A stretch of DNA of 64,000 bases from Hyaloscypha bicolor E (taxonomy: Eukaryota > Ascomycota > Leotiomycetes > Helotiales > Hyaloscyphaceae). The stretch covers positions 1,207,139 to 1,271,138 of the forward strand of contig NW_020194562.1 of the NCBI RefSeq assembly GCF_002865645.1, given 5' to 3'. The translations under genes were made by a program, and so were the position numbers. Below, one piece after another: positions 31,901 through 44,199 of the stretch; position 1 is the first letter of the stretch, and each line of letters opens with the position of its first letter. The notes under the pieces were generated by a model. It searched no databases. It was not told the origin of the DNA and saw only the letters and a program-made list of their open reading frames with translations.

Positions 31901-34900
31901 AGCTAATATAAGCTAACCCTAATTAGCCTGAGCCTTAGTTATATAGTTTATTATATAGTAAATAATAGCAAGAACCTTGGGAAATAATACTATAAAGTTA
32001 ATATTATAATTATATCCTATAGCAAATATAATAATAGGATTATACTTATTTACAAATTAGTAATTCCTCTCTATTCGGATATAGCTATTTTCCGTAACTA
32101 TAGATTCTGGAACAAGTAGTCTTAGAAATAAAAACCTATAAAATTACCAGAGCAGCTATCTCTAAGTATCTGAATATTATAAAGATTTATTAGTATCCGT
32201 TACTATTTCTTTATTCTGGATAATCAGAATAGGATTTACTCTCGAATCTAACCGTAAATATTTCTTCTGGTATTTAGTACAGGTCTTACTATAAGTATAT
32301 ATCTGAATCCGGGCTACTATACTATTTGAGTTAATATTTAGAGTCTCTTGGAACTCAGCTATAGTTATGTCTTCCGGTATAGGAAAACGGGATAAGCCGG
32401 AAGTCTCTAATTAGAACTACTAACTAAGAGTAAGATCTACTATCTCCCTAACTATTAAGCGGATATAAGTAAGGACCCAGTTCTTAAAGCCAGTATCCGA
32501 CTTTAGTCTATAATGAAAATTTATAGCACTAATATTACTAGCGAGCCAGGCAAATCCGTAGAGGTATAGTATTATTCATATTATTAACTTAATAATTCTA
32601 AAATAAGAACTTATTATACCAAAGATCCCAGGCTCCCTAGAGAGTGTCTTAAAGAAGCAGGTAAAGAATAACGTAATAATAATATAGAAGAACTAAGTAA
32701 CGAGACTTGGGTTCTTAATTATTAGCTATAAGAGTTTGGACCTAATACCTGGCTTATCTAGCGAGATCTATTTGCCGGTAAGTCTGACTACAAAGATATT
32801 ACTAATATCTTTTGGGTTAAGCATAAACTAGATAAGTGAGAGCCCAAGACAGGCAATCTTACTAAAGATCAAGTTCCTAAATCTTATCTTCTTCCCAAAT
32901 AACTCTGGATTAAATAACGAGATAATTCTCATATTAGTAATTAGACTATGGATAATAGGATTTGAGATCTTCTTTTGATCGGTAAACTCCTGTACTATAC
33001 GGTAGAGATTATTAGCTAATAACTTGACAAGTTCTTAAATAGCTTTGGTCTAGTATTTATTCTTGACCTAGATATAGTTCCCGAAGGAAGCCTGCCGTAT
33101 TAGGATCAGATTATAGATATAAAATATAAATGTATAATATTAAGAGAAGCTATAAAGGTCAGAATAATATAATTACAAGTATAGAACACGTATAGTAAGA
33201 AATAGTAGAGTATGATATATCTCGTAAAGGTCTTAAGAGATATCTCCTTTAGATAATCTCCGTTCGTATTACTAAGATAGCCGCTAATACTAAACGGAAA
33301 TAGAGTAGGGAATACTGCCGTAAAGTAATCCGGGTCTATAAAGGCGCTTATTAGGGGTAATTGCTATATTGTCTTATAAGATATATATAATAAGCGAGAG
33401 TTATTATTTAGTAAGCCCTCTTCCTTATCCTGGATATTAAAAGCATCTTCTTTCCCTGGCCCGGAACAATGAAAACCCTGCTCTTGGAAGATGGTCTGGA
33501 GGCTTACTAAAGTGGCCGGGGTAAAGTAGAGATCCTGACTATATAGGTTAGAGAAGAAGGACCGGCTAAGAATACTACCAGGTTCAGTATCCTTTACCTC
33601 GGCGTCTAGCTCGTTCTTGAAAAGCCCATGCTATAGTAATATAGTATAGCCTTTACGTTTGTTTTCTACTAGTATATTTATAGATTCAGGCTCAGAACCC
33701 AGTATAATAAAGGCGTTTCTAATTTCCTGAGGAATATGGTAATTAGGCCAAGAGTTCAAAACAAAATAATTAATGGCTACTGACTTATAGACGGGATTAT
33801 TAGTATATAGCTATAGCAAGGCATTTATAACCTTTGCTTTATTAATAGAATAAAACCGTACAAGGTTTTCTTCTAATAGCGGTGCTCCGTAATCCCAGCT
33901 AATAATTATTATTATATGATCTCATAACCTTGCGGCTAGTAAGATCTTTAGAAGCTTACTGGGATCTTGCCTTACGGCAATAGAGTAACCGTGACTCCCT
34001 CTATAGCTAATCCCCTTCTGAGTACCTGAGGTAAGCTTTAAGAAGATGCTAATAACATGAGCCCGTACTATAAAAGCCTCTTTAATAGTATTGAGATTCT
34101 TTAGAGCCTCTGGGTAATCTTAATAGAATAGGTAATTAATAAAGTTACCGGCTAAGAGCGGAGGGATGACCCGTTTGGTAATTGCCGAGTTATATATCGT
34201 ATACAGGCTAATTATACCGTCCTTAATGGCGCAATAGTCAGGGTTCGTCTTCGTCCTCTGGAGGAAGTATTACAGGTCATTGTCTCGGAGACCAATACTC
34301 GTTATCTCGTTTTCCTGGAACAGCCCTTTATAGAGTTTACATGGTAGACGTATGGAGGCATCTGAGATTGCCCTCTGGTAATCCCTTATATACCTCATCT
34401 GGATATTAGAGGTGATCTCCTCTGGAAAATTGGCAGAAGCCAGCTTTATATACTAGTACTCCTTATCTAGGAAAGATAGAAGAATGCCATTAAAGGCAGT
34501 AATACGTTCTTCTATTAGTGACCTCTGCTGGGCCTTTTGCGCTTAGAGGGCAGCTTCGTGATATTGGAGAGCTCGGGCACAAGTAACATCTCGATAGCGC
34601 TTTTCCCGGCGTTAATGTTTATCCTCTAAGTCCTGTAAAGCGCGTCTTTTGTTAACTCTGGCGACCCTCTTGATAGTCCAACTACGTGCCTCCTCGGACA
34701 AAGCTGCATCTCGAAACCCTGTATCTTGCCGCCTCCTGGTTTCTATATCAGCCTCGTGCCGTAAGAGAGCTCCTACTATAAAGTCATCTCGGGACTGCTT
34801 AACTCTACGGCGTGCCTTGTCTTATTAGAGACGTAATTCCCGTTTCTCAAGCTTCGCTAATCTATAGCTTTCTAGGAGCTAGTCGTCTTTGACTCGCTGC

Positions 34901-35385
34901 TCTTGCCATGCTCGTTGCCTCGCCAACTTTCTACCCTCCCGAAGCTAATTATCTTTGACTCGCTGTTCCTGCCACGCTCGCTGCCTTGCTAACTTCTCCC
35001 TTGCGTATTTGATTCACTGCTCCTGCCTGGCTTGTTATCTTTCCTGCGCCGCCTTGTTAGACTCTACGGGCCCCCTAGCCTGGAATGTTTTATCAGGTCG
35101 TCCCAGCGACTGTTCTCTATAGACAAATTGCTCAGGCCTCTTCCTCCGTAACTCGTCATTATAAAACTGCCTGAATCTCTCCCGGTCTGCATTACAGATC
35201 TGCTTAGCCCTCCTCTGTTCATGTATCGCAACCTCGTCCGCATGAAAATCCTCACTCTGCTGAGTAACCTCGACAGGTAACCCATCGCGAACGAGCCCTA
35301 CGCCAGTATCACCGGGAACCAGACCATCTCCTAGCCTAGAAGGCTGAGATAATAAAGGAGTCAGCATAAATTTAGGAGATGACAT
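29000..35385 (-). pseudogene. Helitron replicase-helicase (DUF6570, Helitron-like N, Pif1), inactivated
   Basis: A genuine ATG at 35,385 opens MSSPKFMLTPLLSQ and a charged coiled-coil N-terminus with a threefold repeat (RQRAWQEQRVKDD). About 34,130-33,740 matches DUF6570 (ISWDYGAPLLEENLVRFY, NNPVYKSVAINYFVL). From 33,340 the Helitron-like N domain reads IDPDYFTAVFPTLFPFSISG, then FMLNPKDISNIFVVRLTG (32,860-32,800), ITKAQAN (about 31,930) and AYFLLGQPSIY (about 31,730). The Pif1 helicase follows: Walker A near 30,480-30,500 decayed to SRVSKTYLIKAF, NEISIVSLENL (about 30,260) and LPIIILLGDFNQFRPV (about 30,165-30,130). Stops are mostly TAG/TAA at Gln positions. Its product would nick, unwind and copy the element in the nucleus; as it stands it cannot be translated. 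Confidence 0.8.
34860..35030 (-). repeat. Three roughly 60-bp coding repeats in the replicase N-terminus
   Basis: Three consecutive units share ctttgactcgctg.tcctgcca.gctcg.tgcc, each encoding a basic RQRAWQEQRVKDD-type segment on the minus strand. They are length-variable coiled-coil material and not part of the catalytic domains. Confidence 0.6.
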
Positions 35386-35709
35386 AATAGAAAGAAGAAC
35401 TATACCTCCTCAAAGTAAAGTGTAGGCTGTAGATAGAAAGAAAAAGCACGACGCTAGGACTAGATACTTGAACGTAGCTGTTACAAAGGTCAGGCAAAAC
35501 ACTTTCGAATATATAAAAAGAAAGCAGCATCAACGATAGTGAAACAGCGAGTCAAGCCACAAGGCAAAGCCACCAAACTTTATTAGTAACCAAAAACGGA
35601 TTAATATTTCGTCCTAGCGCCCGAAAATCGGAACAACGAAACGCCGAAGGCCACGCGCTCTCTTCTCTTCGAAGAACCTTCTTATTTTAGCTCCCGCTAA
35701 AATTTCGAA
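35386..35709. other. Helitron 5-prime leader with a terminal-type hairpin
   Basis: The untranslated 5-prime part of the minus-strand element, only lightly RIPed. It ends in CGAAGAACCTTCTT and the perfect hairpin ATTTTAGC-TCCC-GCTAAAAT (35,684-35,703), closed by TTTCGAAGGC. The same frame of conserved blocks occurs at the left end in the same orientation. Confidence 0.6.
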
Positions 35710-36045
35710 GGCATTCGAGATCTTAGACAGGAAGAGACTGGTGTTCGTGCCCTCATATCAGCTGGAGTCAACGTCACGCTCGTCGGAGTAGACTGTCTTC
35801 GGCTCAGAGAGAAATTGCGATACCTGTCACCTACTGCAGGCGATACGGAAGGTATTACCTACTATCGCGCGTAGCCCTGACATCCAGGCCTTAACCTCAA
35901 TTACCCTGTATACAAGTGTAGCAACTCGTATACGCTAGACGGCTGTAGCTGCAAGGACGATATAGAGTCAAACCCCCTGCCCTCGGGCTGGATTAGGATA
36001 GTCGATAAGTTAATTACTATTCGCAAATATAGAGGCAATAAATAA
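35710..36045 (+). pseudogene. Gene fragment abutting the Helitron, unknown product
   Basis: A plus-strand frame runs from the hairpin edge: GIRDLRQEETGVRALISAG, VNVTLVGVDCLRLREKLRYL, and, after one TAG and one TGA, HPGLNLNYPVYKCSNSYTLD, GCSCKDDIESNPLPSGWIRI, ending at TAA 36,045. Composition is near that of the gene island. The cysteine-containing PLPSGW segment is gene-like. It has no start codon, so it is either the 3-prime part of a host gene split by the Helitron insertion or a captured fragment. No family was recognised. Confidence 0.45.
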
Positions 36046-36050
36046 TAGAA

Positions 36051-36292
36051 GACCAATATCCAAGCTGGCCTTATAGAGAGATATAGTACTAAGCTTGGTA
36101 TATATAAGGGGCGTAACGAAGATAATCTCGGATATATTATTAGTTAGGAAGATTAGGGATCCTTTTCTTAGGATATTAATAATATTTAAGCTAGCCTTAT
36201 AAAAGAATATGGTACTAAGCTTGGTATATATAAGGGGCTCAGGTATATTAGTAGCTAGGAAGATTAGGGACCCTTTCCTAAGGCCTCTATAT
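36051..36292. repeat. Tandem duplication, two units of about 115 bp
   Basis: Both units contain actaagcttggtatatataaggggc and aggaagattaggga.cctttyctaagg in the same order. The minus-strand open frame across them (36,010-36,348) is a translation of this duplication and is not called as a gene. Confidence 0.65.
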
Positions 36293-36529
36293 CTTATTCT
36301 ATAAATACCGACTTCTATTAAGAATAGATATTTTAAATGAATTTCCAATTTACCTCGAAGTAAAACGAATAATCTAATAATATTATAAATCTAATAAGCT
36401 ATTTATAAAGAGAAACTGAGGCCGGGCTATTAATTAAACCTGTTTAGTCTTTTAATAATACCGAGAAAAAGGAGAAGAAGAAGAATATAAAGAATATAGA
36501 GAAAGTAATAATAGATATTATATATTAAA

Positions 36530-36960
36530 TCCGTATATATAAGCTTTCTTAAAAGGCAAAGAGATATAATTATAACCCTTACCTTTAACTATAATATTCT
36601 CGTATATATGAGCCTTATTAAAAGGCAAAGAGTAATTATAATAGAAAGTATAACTATTATCTTTATAACTTTTACCCTTGAACTAAAGAATACTTTTATA
36701 TATAAAAAGTATATAAGCCTTATTAAAAGGTAAAGATCGGGTATAATAGAAAAAATAATAATTATCTTTATAACTTTTACTCTCGAACTAAAGAATACTC
36801 TTATATACGAAAAGTATATAAGCCTTATTAAAAGGCAAAGAAAAAGTATAATTATAACTCTTGCTTTTAATTATAATACTTTTATATATCTTACTTTTGA
36901 ACTAAATACTCTCGTATAAGAAAAGTATATATAGTTTATTAAAAAGCAAAGAGAAAATAC
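36530..36960. repeat. Irregular tandem array, about five units
   Basis: Each unit contains gtatataagccttattaaaaggcaaaga followed by a variable AT-rich spacer with ttataact.tt.cccttgaactaaagaatact. Unit length varies between about 65 and 115 bp. Confidence 0.65.
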
Positions 36961-39900
36961 TATTATAATTATTTCTTGCCTTTAAACTAATTCCTTATAG
37001 AAAAAGCAATTATATCTTTTATTTCTGTTTGAGATCTCTCTATATAGCTATTAGAGCCGAGGTAATAAAATCCAAATATTATATTAGAATATTAAGGAAT
37101 TACCTTTTCTTATAAGAGTAGATAATACTAAAGATAGTTCTAATTATATTATTAATAATAGCTATAGGAAGATAATATAATATAGATTATATATTAAGAG
37201 GAAATTAATATAAGAATCTACTGAGATAATCTAGCTTAGTAGGTATATCCTAGATAGTTTAATAGCTTACTAGCTAATATATAGAATTTGGAAAACCAGA
37301 ATTATATATATATTCCTAGTTTATAGAGTATTCCTAATATAGTAGTAGCTAATTAGAGTAGATTCTATTAATAATTCAGAAACCCTAAATTAGTTCATAT
37401 TATAATAAATATATTTCTTCTATTATACCGAGAATACTATAAATATTAAACTAGAGAAAATAATAAATAATTATTTATTATTTTATATAATAGTCTTATA
37501 TTATTTATATAACTAGTACTATCTATAATATAGGTATATTAATTATTTATGCCACTTCTGGCTCTAGTTCCTCTGCCTCTTATATAAACTACTACTAACC
37601 TCAGAGAACCTCGATTAATTGCTCCAGATTCTGGGATATATTAGGCACTGTTATAGTATTAGTTACTAAACTATTTACTAGTTATATTTTTATAATATTT
37701 CTTTATCTAGAGCCGGATATAATAAGACTTAGTACTAAGGCCTGAAATAGAGCTATAGGGAAGCTAGTAATAGATCTCTCGGATAAATATTCTTTTAATA
37801 CTAATAAGAGTAATATCCCGGAGAAGTTAACTACTATAACTAGTTATTATACCGTTTCTAATAAATCTGAGAGTAATAGAATCGAGTTTCTAAATAGGAA
37901 TAGGCTTGCAAAAAAGTAAAATAAGAGTAATATTAGAAAACAGGGAATTTTTCAAGTACTATCTTCTATTATAGGTTATTAAGTTATTAGTTTCTTATAA
38001 TATATATTTATAAAGGCTTAGGCGGAAATACTATCTTTATTTTTAGGCTTTCTAATTCTTAATTTCTGGAAAGATAAGGTACTTTAATCTTATTTCTGTC
38101 CCTAGTTCCTTTTATATAGAACTTAGTTAGATAAGTTATTAAAATAATATTTATATTAATTACTATTTATTTATAGGCAAATTATATAACTATTTGCTTT
38201 AAATATAAAATAGGCCTTTAATTTATATCCTGCCGCCGTCCGAGCCTTATATAAACTAGACTAGATAAAATATTTCCTTAATACTATATTACCTACTATT
38301 ATATTAAGGTAATATAAGCTCAGGTTATATCTTAGTTAGAATTACCTTAGTTCTAAATACTTCTTTTAATTAGTTCTTATATCTTTTCTCTTTTTTAATC
38401 TTTCCCTTAATTATCTATACTATACTAATATACTAATATAGGACTATAACTTAATTAAAGATCTGTATTTTATAGTATTATAAATAAAATAATTATTAGA
38501 TATACTTAGTAAAGACTCGATATAATTCTTTAGGGCTATTTATTATATAAAAGTACTAAAAGCTTCTAGTTTTCTAATATATTTTTATTATTAGTACTTA
38601 ATATAATACTTTTCTAATTATACTTTTTTCTTTTTATTTAAAAGCTTCGAGATATTTTAAAATAAGTTAATAAAATATCTTAAGATATTTACCTAGTTTT
38701 ATCTTATTTATAGCCTGTCTAGAAAGCTAGTATAGAGGGTATTATAATTAAATTAGTAGGAAATATACTTATTCTAAGTTAATTAGAGAGGTAATATATT
38801 AGTTATTATTAATAAAGATATTACTCTAATAAAGATCTATAAGAGTAAAAATAAAAGACTCGTAACGAGAATTATATAGCGAAAAGTAATAAAGAATTAT
38901 ATGTATTATAGTTAAAGTAGCTATTTACTATTAATTATTATTTTAGTTATAAATAGAATTTGGCTAAAAGGAAATATAGTTATTATAATAACTAAAAAAA
39001 TCAAGAAAGTAAGATTCTATAGTTAAATAAGTAAAGCTTTTACTAATAGTAGTCGGGATACCTTTATTCTCTAATAATTAAAGTTATAGGATTAGAGAAT
39101 AATTAGTTAAGGTTATAAAGCCTTAATTATTTGAAGTTAGAGACCTAATTACTACTAAAGGAAATTTATTTAGTAATAGAATAATCCGAGCCAAGCTATA
39201 AAAAAGGTTTAAATAGCGAGTTTTATTATAATAAAAGGCCTCCCAGATATTAGAGAGTATTTTTTTTCTATAAAACCTTACTTATAATAATATAGCTAGT
39301 ATTTAGAATATCTTAATATTATTAGCTAATTATAATAGCAAGAATAAAGTAATAAAATGAGGCTTAAAGATTAATAATTTCCTATATCTTGAGAATTTAA
39401 AGCTAAAAAGAATAGAAGTGAGGTATAGTAGTAAATAAATAAGTATAGCCAAGACTACTAAAATACCGAGCTTTAAAAGCGAGCTTAATTTAAACTATAG
39501 CTTGGAACCTTAGCTAAAACTAATTCCTTTAGCTAAAACCATATCTATATTAATTATATAATACTAGCTATTATACTAATATACTAGTATAAAGTTAGAA
39601 ATTAAAGTTATAAAAGCAGGGTTCTTCTTATATACTATATTAATTAAGTAAAAAGAGGTATTTATTCTAGAGCTATAAACTAATATAATAAATAATTAGT
39701 AAATATCTAAATAGAAATAAATATAGGCTTTATTAAATATATAATCTGGCTATTAGAAAACCTAAATTCAAATAGATATAATATTAAAATCTCTAGATAG
39801 TTTTCTTGAATTTATAAATATAAAGTAATTTTATAATAAAGCTTCTTATCTATATTACCTAGAGATTTTACTTCTCTAACTTTATAAGATAATGAAATCC

Positions 39901-40261
39901 GAATAAGTATTAAATATATATTAGAGAATAAGCTAATATAAATAAATATATAAATATTATAGCTATTAGATAATTAGGTCTATATATTACTAGCTTAGTA
40001 CTTCTTTATATAGAAGTGAAATAAGATAATAGCTTTAATCTCGGCCTTATAAATAGATAAGTAACTAAAGAATTCTTGTTTTTATTAAAGATATCTAATT
40101 TAAATAAATATATTATTATTATTATTTAGAGTTTAATCTAGTATAATTCTCTTGTTTAGAAATAGTAATATATTTAATATAATAGAGTTAATTTATAATA
40201 AGCTATTAGGAGATAGTATTAGTTATTAAAGAAAGAATTTATTTAAATAAAGATTACTTTA

Positions 40262-40575
40262 TATAATATAAGAAAGAAACTATAATAAAACAAAAACCTA
40301 TATAAAGTATATTAGAGTATAAAACGTAACTTAATAGTAAAATAATAAATTAAAAGCATAAATAGTAAAGTATAAATAGTATATAGTATATAAAAGCTTA
40401 ATTAATTAAATATTTATAAAGAATTATTCTCTAAGTCTATAGAAAAACTAGCTTTCTTATATGATTTCCGCAAGTTATATATAAAAGGCTATAGTCTTTA
40501 TTATATAACCTAAATCTCAAAACCACTAAAATAATATAATTTTTAATAAGTATAGCTTGCTATATTATATTTGAC
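40262..40575. repeat. Dispersed repeat, inverted copy of 59,350-59,660
   Basis: The reverse complement of this segment matches 59,350-59,660 over about 310 bp with mostly transition differences, including the 36-bp palindrome at 40,474-40,509. Similarity stops abruptly on both sides, so it is a discrete short repeat such as a solo LTR or a non-autonomous element. Confidence 0.65.
40474..40509. repeat. 36-bp palindrome, copy 1 of 4
   Basis: GTTATATATAAAAGGC, then TATA, then GTCTTTATTATATAAC. The arms pair at 14 of 16 positions. The same arrangement occurs at 42,051, 52,906 and 59,419. Confidence 0.75.
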
Positions 40576-41720
40576 CTCTTATTTATTTATACTTATTCCC
40601 TAAATACTAAAAATAATAAAAAAATCCTATTTAGAATCCGAAATAACGAAATATTTAGGATTTTCCTTTATTAATTAATCTAATTTCTCTTCTATATACC
40701 TAAAATAAGACTTATTACTCTTAAATAATTTTATTTCGTATTCCCGAACTTGTTTAAAGGTAATCCGAACTCGCTTAGCTATATTCTTATACTAAATCCG
40801 ATATAATTCTTTATATTAATTAGTATTTGCCTTTAATTATTACTTAATTTCCGCCTTTACTACTAGGTATTAAGAAGGCTTATTATAGCAAATTATATTA
40901 TAAATTATATTAATATATTCTAAATAAATAACTTCTTTGAATTTTATATTATTTATAATATCCTTAAATTAGCCTTTAGTAAGAGGAAAAAGCTCTAGAT
41001 AAGAGGCTTTAATAATCTTATAAGAGATTCCATTTTCGTATATTCTATTTTTAATAGTAACTAGACTTATTAGAACTATAGTAAAAGGCCTATTAAATAG
41101 TAAATTATTATTAAGCTATTCTTTAACTTATATATTATTCGAGAATTAATACTTTCTTATAATTCCAAACTTGTAAATTACCTAGCTAAAGGCATTTATC
41201 TATCTAGTTAAATAAATTATATTTAGAGTCTTTTTTTCTATTATTTTTAGTAAATACTTGCTTATTTCCTTAGCTATTTCTGGCTCAAATTTATTAGAAA
41301 TAAAGAAGTAATTAATGTCTTTAAAAAACTTCTTATTAAAAATAGTAGCCTTTTTATAATTTATAAGGAAAATATAACTAATATTCTAATGCTTTTTACT
41401 AAGATAGAATTTATTACTTAAAGCTTTAGTAATAGCTAGATCTTTAGTATTACCTTTATACTAATTATAATTAATATTTCCAAAAATAAAGTATTAGGCT
41501 AGCTAAAAGTAAATAATTAAATAAATAAGATACTTATTTAATATCTCGTAAAATCCGAGCCATATTAATAGATCTACTATTAAAAGTTAAGAGGCTAAGA
41601 TAAAGTAGCTATTACTAAGATTTCTATATATTAATATATTATCTTTTCGGAAATAGAACTATAATATCTTTATTTCTTTTATTAAGAGCTTTTAAATATT
41701 AAGCTTCTTAATCTATTTTA

Positions 41721-41980
41721 TATTATAAGTATAAGATCTAGGGCCTGAAAGGCGTGGTTAGACTATCTCTATTTTAATAATTCAAAGCTAAAGAGAGAAG
41801 AGAATCCCGAAGGAGCCTCGGATCTAAATAATTACAAGCTATATACGGGCCCATATACTAGCTTAAGCTCGGGATCACGTATAATAATTAGGTAACTATA
41901 GATGCCTTGCTCAGATACCAGATGCCTCTCTAGCTCTAGTCTAATCCCTACTAGTACCATATATCGTAATAACTATAATA
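41721..41980 (-). repeat. 3-prime LTR of the gypsy element
   Basis: It matches 47,566-47,825 over its full 260 bp, with mainly C/T and G/A differences. On the minus strand it begins TATTATAG and ends ATAATA, consistent with an ancestral TGTTAT...ATAACA LTR after RIP. It is less mutated than the 5-prime LTR. Confidence 0.85.
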
Positions 41981-41999
41981 TTACCCCCCCCCTCTCGAA
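41981..41999 (-). other. Polypurine tract
   Basis: On the minus strand the sequence reads CGAGAGG followed by a long uninterrupted G run and TAA, directly before the 3-prime LTR. It is the expected plus-strand primer site of an LTR retrotransposon. Confidence 0.7.
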
Positions 42000-42050
42000 G
42001 TAAGCTTGTTCCCGAGCTTCGAAAGTCCCTATTGAATTTCCAAGTCGCAG

Positions 42051-42086
42051 GTTATATATTAAAGGCCAGGGCCTTTTATATATAAC
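42051..42086. repeat. 36-bp palindrome, copy 2 of 4
   Basis: GTTATATATTAAAGGC, then CAGG, then GCCTTTTATATATAAC, arms matching at 15 of 16. It lies in the 3-prime untranslated part of the gypsy element, about 60 bp from the polypurine tract. This copy keeps the G/C-rich centre that the others have as TATA. Confidence 0.75.
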
Positions 42087-44199
42087 TTTAAAGGATTTCT
42101 GTCCATATTATATAATTCCGGTAGTATATTATTCTTGGTATAGTCTAACTAATAGGGGAGATTCTGGGGCAGTCCTGGCTATTCGGGGTTCTTATTATAG
42201 AAGCTCTAAAAAGCTAGGGTACTATTATTTAATAAGAAAGCGGGATATTATTCCGGATCTGGGTCCTATTCTTTCTACTAGACTCGGTACTTTAGCTTCC
42301 TATAAAGCAGTTTTATTATTTATATTTTTTAAACTTTATACTTTATTTCCCTATCTTATAATTCTAATAACAGAGGCTCCGGATTTACTTATCCGGAAAG
42401 GGAGTTGCCTGGGTCTTTATATAGCTTCTTTATATAGAATACCGGATATATTCTTATTAATTCCGGAAGCTTAAGCCTAAAGAAATATCTTACTTATTCC
42501 AGGATTTCGTATAGTCCTTCTATTTAGTAAGCTAGCTTATAGCTCGGATAATTATTCTTCTAGTACTTAGTAGTAATTCATACCTTATCTCCTATTCCGA
42601 AGTCTACTAGTTAGTAGTACTTATTAGCTTAAATAGTATAGTATTCTTATATTTGTATTATATTCTCCTATACCTTTTACTATAATTCATAAAGCCGTAT
42701 TACTAGGGCCTTTGCCTTCTATCTATTTAGCTCTTTCTTTAGGATACCCGATTATATTTGGGTTTCCTAGTTAAATAATATCCGCGGTTTATAATTCTTC
42801 TCTATAAAAAATAGGGATTAGCCTATAGTTTTATAGACTAGAGCTACCTACTAGTAATTAATTATTATTATTTATTTATCCTAATTATCCTGGTAGTAAT
42901 TTATATAGGGATATAGCTATTAGTTAAAGTACTAGTTAATAATCTCTGTCTGGCTATTAGTTTGGGAATAATTAGTAATTAATAATTTGAGCTTTATACT
43001 AATATACTTATAGAACTCGCTCTAGAAATCTAATATAAACTAGAGGCCTTAATTAGATACTATAGTCTCCGGGATACTAACTTGGTAAACTATATAGGTA
43101 AGAAATAGAAATACTAACTCTTTAGCTATTACTATATCTCAGACAGGAATTATAATAGGGCGCTTGCCCAGATAATTAATAAAGATTACTATTATATTAT
43201 ACTTATTCTTATTCTCTAGGTATTTCTTGAAATCTACTAATATATATTACTAGAGGTAATTAGGGACTAGTAACGGATATAAGAGCCCTGGCTTCTTATC
43301 TCTAGAGATATAGGATTATTAGTAGGTATAGTAATTATTCCTATACTAATTAATATTTATATCTTGGCCTGGCTAGTAATAGCGGGTCTAAAAAAGCTAT
43401 TAAAGCTTGGCTTGTCCTAGGTATTCTATTAGGGGCTATATATATATCTCCTAAATAAGGGTAATATATAAGGGTATCTCGGGTATTATTATACTATTAG
43501 ATATAAATAGTTTGCTATATTATAAGAGAAGGCCGTCTTATAATATCCAAGTACCTTCCTTCTTATTTCTTGCCTTATCCCGTAGCTCTTCTAGCTCTAG
43601 TAACTCTCGGTTCTTATTTAATAGCTTATTTACTAGCCAAATACTATTATACTAGGTTTCTTCCTAAGCCGGGCTTATAAAGGCCTTAATTAGGGCTAAC
43701 TAGAGATCCCGTATAATATTATTATTAATTTTTTATTATAGGAGGAGAATTTGGGTTTAGTAAGCTACTATTACCTTATCCTAGGCAGTTATATTCTTAT
43801 ATTTCCTATTTAAGGTATTTGCTTATTTATTTAACTTACTTGTCTAATATATAAGCTTAAAATAGTAATAGGAAAGGTATTTTACCTAGTAAACTTGTCT
43901 TACTAAGAGCTTCTTTATAGTTATAAAATACTTAAGAGCTTAGTAGTCTGAGTAAATTATAAAGGGTACCTTCTATAGGCCTTTTAGCTCCGTTTACTAT
44001 TTAGTTAAAGAGAGAATAATGGCAAGTATCTCTTTATTATAGATATTATAGTTTAGTTCTACTAACTATATAGTCTTAGAGAAGAATACTACCGAATACC
44101 AGAGTCCTATCTAGAGGTCTTATTATAAGAGAATACTGGCTATAACTCTATTTAATATATCTGTCTTAACTATAGTAGGGAGGTTCGGGTTATAGTAAT

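Larger units (their letters stand above)
23745..35735 (-). mobile_element. Helitron-like rolling-circle transposon, RIP-degraded
   Basis: A roughly 12-kb element read right to left. It carries DUF6570, a Helitron-like N domain and a Pif1-type helicase in the order known from fungal Helitrons. Both outer edges hold a structured motif, CGAAGAACCTTCT followed by a perfect small hairpin and TTTCGAAGGC (23,783-23,890 and 35,668-35,712). The sequence outside on each side is markedly less AT-rich. Between the helicase and the left end lie about 5 kb of non-canonical cargo with a tandem array (26.1-27.2 kb). Exact TC...CTRR termini were not fixed. RIP is lighter at the right (5-prime) end and heavy in the centre. 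Confidence 0.72.
36349..41720. other. AT-rich RIP-degraded repeat block
   Basis: No intact gene. It contains a tandem array at 36,530-36,960 and, at 40,262-40,575, one arm of a dispersed inverted repeat with a 36-bp palindrome. The rest is strongly AT-rich transposon-like debris whose class I cannot read. Confidence 0.5.

Noticed and set aside
36010..36348. A 112-codon minus-strand frame with two similar halves.
   Set aside because: The halves reflect a DNA-level tandem duplication in AT-rich sequence, not a protein repeat.
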